This document shows positions 61,878 through 64,000 of a DNA stretch of 64,000 nt, piece after piece. The DNA lies in assembly GCF_003253115.1 (NCBI RefSeq), contig NZ_QEQF01000004.1, positions 62,001 to 126,000 of the forward strand, in the 5' to 3' direction. Made by a program: the position numbers and the translations under genes. The notes under the pieces are model-generated. The model was not told the DNA's origin. It saw only the letters and a program-made list of their open reading frames with translations, and searched no databases. The stretch's first letter is position 1. Every line of letters begins with the position of its first letter. Source of the stretch: Haemophilus_A paraphrohaemolyticus_A. Lineage in GTDB: Bacteria > Pseudomonadota > Gammaproteobacteria > Enterobacterales > Pasteurellaceae.

Positions 61878-61937
61878 ACAAGCGGTTAAATTTCTTTTGT
61901 AATTTGCAAAAATCTGAAGGAATTTGACCGCTTGTGG
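61878..61937 (+). terminator. Inverted uptake-word pair after adhE
   Basis: ACAAGCGGTTAAATT and AATTTGACCGCTTGT face each other with inner AT hairpins, 25 nt after the adhE stop. Confidence 0.7.
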
Positions 61938-61990
61938 TTTTAATTATTATCATCCAAAATATATTAAAATAACTATAAAAAGGAGATTTT

Positions 61991-62167
61991 ATGGCTATTT
62001 TAAGGATTAGCGGTAATGTAAGAATTGGCTGTATCTATGAATATGATTTCAGGTTATATAAATCATTCCTTATTAAATCAATTGTACAAGACGAAGCAAA
62101 TAAGCTAAATGCCCTCGCTTCGCTTTCGTTGTTCAAATTTTTAGTCAAAGGCAAAAAGACGGGATAA
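61991..62167 (+). CDS. Small hypothetical protein (58 aa)
   Basis: A 58-codon frame starting MAILRISGNVRIGCIYEYDF after an unusually good AAAAGGAGATTTT ribosome site, and ending FLVKGKKTG. It lies at the left edge of the decayed mobile-element patch. I recognise no family. Its 3' end overlaps one arm of the 62136-62234 inverted repeat. The strong RBS argues that it is real or recently so; the lack of homology I can name argues for caution. Confidence 0.4.
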   Translation: MAILRISGNVRIGCIYEYDFRLYKSFLIKSIVQDEANKLNALASLSLFKFLVKGKKTG

Positions 62168-62234
62168 TCCCACATAGAGAAACATCAACATCTTCTGGCC
62201 CATATCCGGAGCTTTTTGCCTTCGCCTAAAAATT
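62136..62234. repeat. Inverted repeat, 24-bp arms, in mobile-element patch
   Basis: AAATTTTTAGTCAAAGGCAA (start of 62136-62159) and the complementary arm at 62211-62234 match at 22 of 24 positions. The 51-bp loop includes GGGATAATCCC. It lies after the broken ssb (read on the minus strand) and could be its terminator or a scar of an element end. Confidence 0.5.
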
Positions 62235-62239
62235 TCAGA

Positions 62240-62669
62240 TTAAAACTCTATATCATCAAAATTGTTTGGCTGTCCTTGATATGGAGGATATTCACCAGGC
62301 TCATTATTTTGAGCAGTAGGCTTCGATTGAGAACTTGTATTAGACAACATGAGCAGATTACGCCCTTGAATGTCTGTCACATAACGCTTAATATTTTGTT
62401 TGTCGGTATATTCTTTATTACACAACTTTCCTTCAACGTAAATCAGTCCACCTTTCTTAAGGTATTGCCTATCAATCTCAGCTAAACGACCATAGAAAAC
62501 AATACGATACCATTCTGTTTTCTCTTTTTTCTCTCCGCTGATTTTATCAGACTAACTTTCACTTGTTGCAACGGAAAGCGTTGTAATTGCTTCACAGTTA
62601 GGCACTGCACGCAGCTCTGGGTCATTACCAATTACAACCAATAAGCTCAACTTTATTTAAACTCAACAT
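62240..62669 (-). pseudogene. ssb: Single-stranded DNA-binding protein gene (mobile-element type), broken
   Basis: From ATG 62669 the frame starts MLSLNKVELIG and stops after four more codons. A shifted frame continues VVIGNDPELRAVPNCEAITTLSVATSES, then a TAG stands where other SSBs have Trp (SESWRDK in E. coli). It continues SDKISGEKKEKTEWYRIVFYGRL, LAEIDRQYLKKGGLIYVEGKL, then a Pro/Gln-rich tail ending FDDIEF, the conserved acidic SSB tip. One frameshift and one nonsense change are therefore clear. It resembles plasmid/ICE copies rather than the housekeeping gene. Confidence 0.85.
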
Positions 62670-62681
62670 AAAACCATCCTT

Positions 62682-62924
62682 TTAGTAGGTAATAAAAAAG
62701 TATATCCACGCAGACACATTAACAATAATCAAGAATAGGAAAACCCAAAGACCAAAGTTTCCTTCTCCCCCTTCGGCAAATTCTTTTTTAGAATCAGAAA
62801 ATCCATTTGTCATATCCTGTATAGAGCCTGAACCATATCCATTCCCTCCTACATCGACGCTAGAACTATTTATCATTGGCAATCCTGTCGCAGGGTTTAT
62901 ATCATAATTATTATATTCATCCAT
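62682..62924 (-). CDS. Small single-span membrane protein of mobile-element type
   Basis: An 80-aa protein: a polar, glycine/asparagine-rich N-terminus with NPATGLPMINSSSVDVGGNGYG (about residues 10-31), an acidic middle, and one C-terminal membrane helix (about 59-78, LWVFLFLIIVNVSAWIYFFI). NPATGLPM...DVGGN recalls small proteins found in integrative elements, but I cannot name the family with certainty. A TAGGAGGATAT ribosome site precedes it. It lies just upstream of the broken ssb. Confidence 0.6.
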   Translation of the reverse strand: MDEYNNYDINPATGLPMINSSSVDVGGNGYGSGSIQDMTNGFSDSKKEFAEGGEGNFGLWVFLFLIIVNVSAWIYFFITY

Positions 62925-62990
62925 ATATCCTCCTATTATCTATGGTTTATATTCCTGATTATTTTTCTTTGTATTTTCTACCTGTTCATT

Positions 62991-63148
62991 CTATATCATA
63001 TTATTTTGATTTTTCCGATCTTGATGCAAATTCTCAAATTCTTGAGAATCTAGATTGTGTTTATCCCTTAGCTCTTTTGATTTTTGCGTTGGATCTTTCA
63101 CGCCTTGTTCTTGGGCCATTTTTTCAATACGAGCTGAGTCAGCTTTAT
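62991..63148 (-). pseudogene. C-terminal fragment of an unknown element protein
   Basis: The frame reads ADKADSARIEKMAQEQGVKD, QKSKELRDKHNLDSQEFENL, then stops. It is open leftwards into the 63149-63204 hairpin, so the beginning appears to have been replaced by that element. It is charged, helical and lysine-rich; no family can be named. It lies before the small membrane protein gene on the same strand. Confidence 0.4.
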
Positions 63149-63204
63149 CAGCCCTGTGCCGTAAAACTCCGTCCTTCAGGGCGGAGATATAAGGCACAGG
63201 GCTG
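63149..63204. mobile_element. Nested palindrome resembling an IS200/IS605-type end
   Basis: Outer arms CAGCCCTGTGCC (63149-63160) and GGCACAGGGCTG (63193-63204) are perfectly complementary. Inside, CTCCGTCC-TTCA-GGGCGGAG (63167-63186) forms a GC-rich hairpin typical of the subterminal structures of IS200/IS605/IS1341-type elements. No transposase or TnpB gene is present, so it would be a relic or a non-autonomous copy. Confidence 0.55.
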
Positions 63205-63235
63205 AAAAAAAGCATAGTAAATGGTTTTACTATGC
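63204..63235 (-). terminator. adk terminator
   Basis: On the minus strand GCATAGTAAA, 3-nt loop region, TTTACTATGC, then TTTTTTTC: a strong terminator 20 nt after the adk stop, directly abutting the IS200/IS605-like palindrome. Confidence 0.85.
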
Positions 63236-63253
63236 CTCAAATGTAAGATTAAA

Positions 63254-63898
63254 TTAGCCTAAAATTTTTGCTAATTCAGCACTTACTTCTTCAACTGGTT
63301 TTGTACCATCTAAACGCTCATAGCGGGTATTGCCTGCTTCGGCTTCAGCGGTGTAGTAAGCAATAAGCGGTTTGGTTTGTTTGTGGTAAATCGCTAAACG
63401 CTCTAACACGGTTTCAGCTTTATCATCTGGACGAATGATTAAATCTTCGCCAGTTACATCATCTTTACCTTCCACTTTTGGTGGATTGTAAACCACGTGG
63501 TAAGTACGGCCAGATGGTTGGTGTACGCGGCGACCGCTCATACGTTCTACGATCACTTCATCAGCCACATCAAACTCTAATACTAAGTCAATTTTAACGC
63601 CTGATTCTTTTAATGCGTCTGCCTGTGGAATGGTACGCGGGAAGCCATCTAATAAAAAGCCATTTGCACAGTCTGGTTGAGCAATGCGGTCTTTCACTAA
63701 TGCAACGGTTAATTCATCTGGTACTAATTTACCTTCGTCCATCAACGCTTTGGCTTGTTTGCCAAGCTCCGTGCCTTCTTTGATTGCAGCACGGAACATA
63801 TCGCCTGTTGAGATTTGTGGGATACCAAATTTGTTCATAATGAACTGTGCTTGCGTGCCTTTGCCTGCACCTGGTGCACCTAAAAGAATAATTTTCAT
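63254..63898 (-). CDS. adk: Adenylate kinase
   Basis: A 214-aa enzyme that interconverts 2 ADP and ATP plus AMP. The P-loop is GAPGAGKGTQA (7-17), the AMP-binding region is ISTGDMFRAAI, and the LID domain (about 122-159) is the long form with GRRVHQPSGRTYHVVYNPPK. It is the last gene in the window. Upstream (63899-64000) no further gene is seen. Confidence 0.98.
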   Translation of the reverse strand: MKIILLGAPGAGKGTQAQFIMNKFGIPQISTGDMFRAAIKEGTELGKQAKALMDEGKLVPDELTVALVKDRIAQPDCANGFLLDGFPRTIPQADALKESGVKIDLVLEFDVADEVIVERMSGRRVHQPSGRTYHVVYNPPKVEGKDDVTGEDLIIRPDDKAETVLERLAIYHKQTKPLIAYYTAEAEAGNTRYERLDGTKPVEEVSAELAKILG

Positions 63899-64000
63899 AA
63901 AAACCTCTTTGTGATTAAAAACGTCTCTATTTTATAAGGGAATGGCACATTAGTCTATAAAGTAATATGCTGAGTAGATATCGCTCGGCTCTCGTCAAAT

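Noticed and set aside
63899..64000. Another gene upstream of adk
   Set aside because: Only about 100 bases remain and no frame with start, RBS or motif is visible.

Overview
The window is about 64 kb of AT-rich gammaproteobacterial chromosome that fits the family Pasteurellaceae. The best evidence is the density of DNA-uptake words of the Actinobacillus pleuropneumoniae type (core ACAAGCGGTC and its complement), used singly and as inverted pairs in gene-end terminators. Gene content agrees: PnuC, SapF, QseBC with YgiW, a catabolic carbamate kinase/ornithine carbamoyltransferase pair, ComF and PilW. Mannheimia, Bibersteinia or Actinobacillus are plausible genera; the sequence alone does not let me choose.

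Layout. 1-9 kb: the end of a Gcr-like membrane protein, then a minus-strand series yebC, nudB, argH, gloC, pnuC, yfgM-hisS-ispG-rodZ. 9-17 kb: a SulP transporter, a RidA-like protein, ilvE, rlmN-pilW-tex and two tandem tRNA-Asp genes. 17-23.5 kb: csdE/sufE-like gene, clpP-clpX, a DsrE protein and flavoprotein, a decayed trehalose repressor, DUF1523, tatD, rraA. 23.5-25.2 kb: no intact gene, only remnants of a tannase/feruloyl esterase, a MerR regulator, an alpha/beta hydrolase and a LysR regulator. 25-34 kb: srmB, DUF805, pth-ychF, truD-surE-yqaA and a lipoprotein cluster ending in nlpD, then tag. 34-39 kb: two tandem ygiW copies ahead of qseBC, then yedF-yedE. 39-44 kb: a helical-repeat lipoprotein, ydcH, a chalcone-isomerase-like protein, proC, an MFS carrier, pabA, orphan sapF. 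44-50 kb: fba and pgk, rimI, arcC-arcB. 50-57 kb: doxX, a LysR gene, comF, fused mobAB, yihD, dsbA, a Slam-type outer-membrane protein with an orphan ABC ATPase. 57-64 kb: metG, adhE, then a decayed patch of mobile-element DNA (broken ssb, a small membrane-protein gene, an IS200/IS605-like hairpin) and adk.

How the genes work together. Envelope and redox functions cluster loosely (RodZ, YfgM, NlpD, DsbA, Slam, YgiW/QseBC). Anaerobic fermentative metabolism is represented by AdhE with a perfect FNR-type site, Fba, Pgk, and ArcB/ArcC, which can make ATP from citrulline via carbamoyl phosphate. Competence-related content (uptake words, ComF, PilW) fits a naturally transformable lineage. The pseudogene patches suggest loss of catabolic and regulatory genes.

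The most unusual items are: a three-fold 11-bp-period QseB/PmrA-type operator before duplicated ygiW; three adjacent lipoprotein genes that look like whole and partial copies of NlpD; GTAG-headed REPIN-like palindromes, one of which ends 9 nt before truD; the lone Slam plus ABC ATPase; and the broken ssb/IS200-like remnant beside adk. I did not find a clearly new defence or mobile system.
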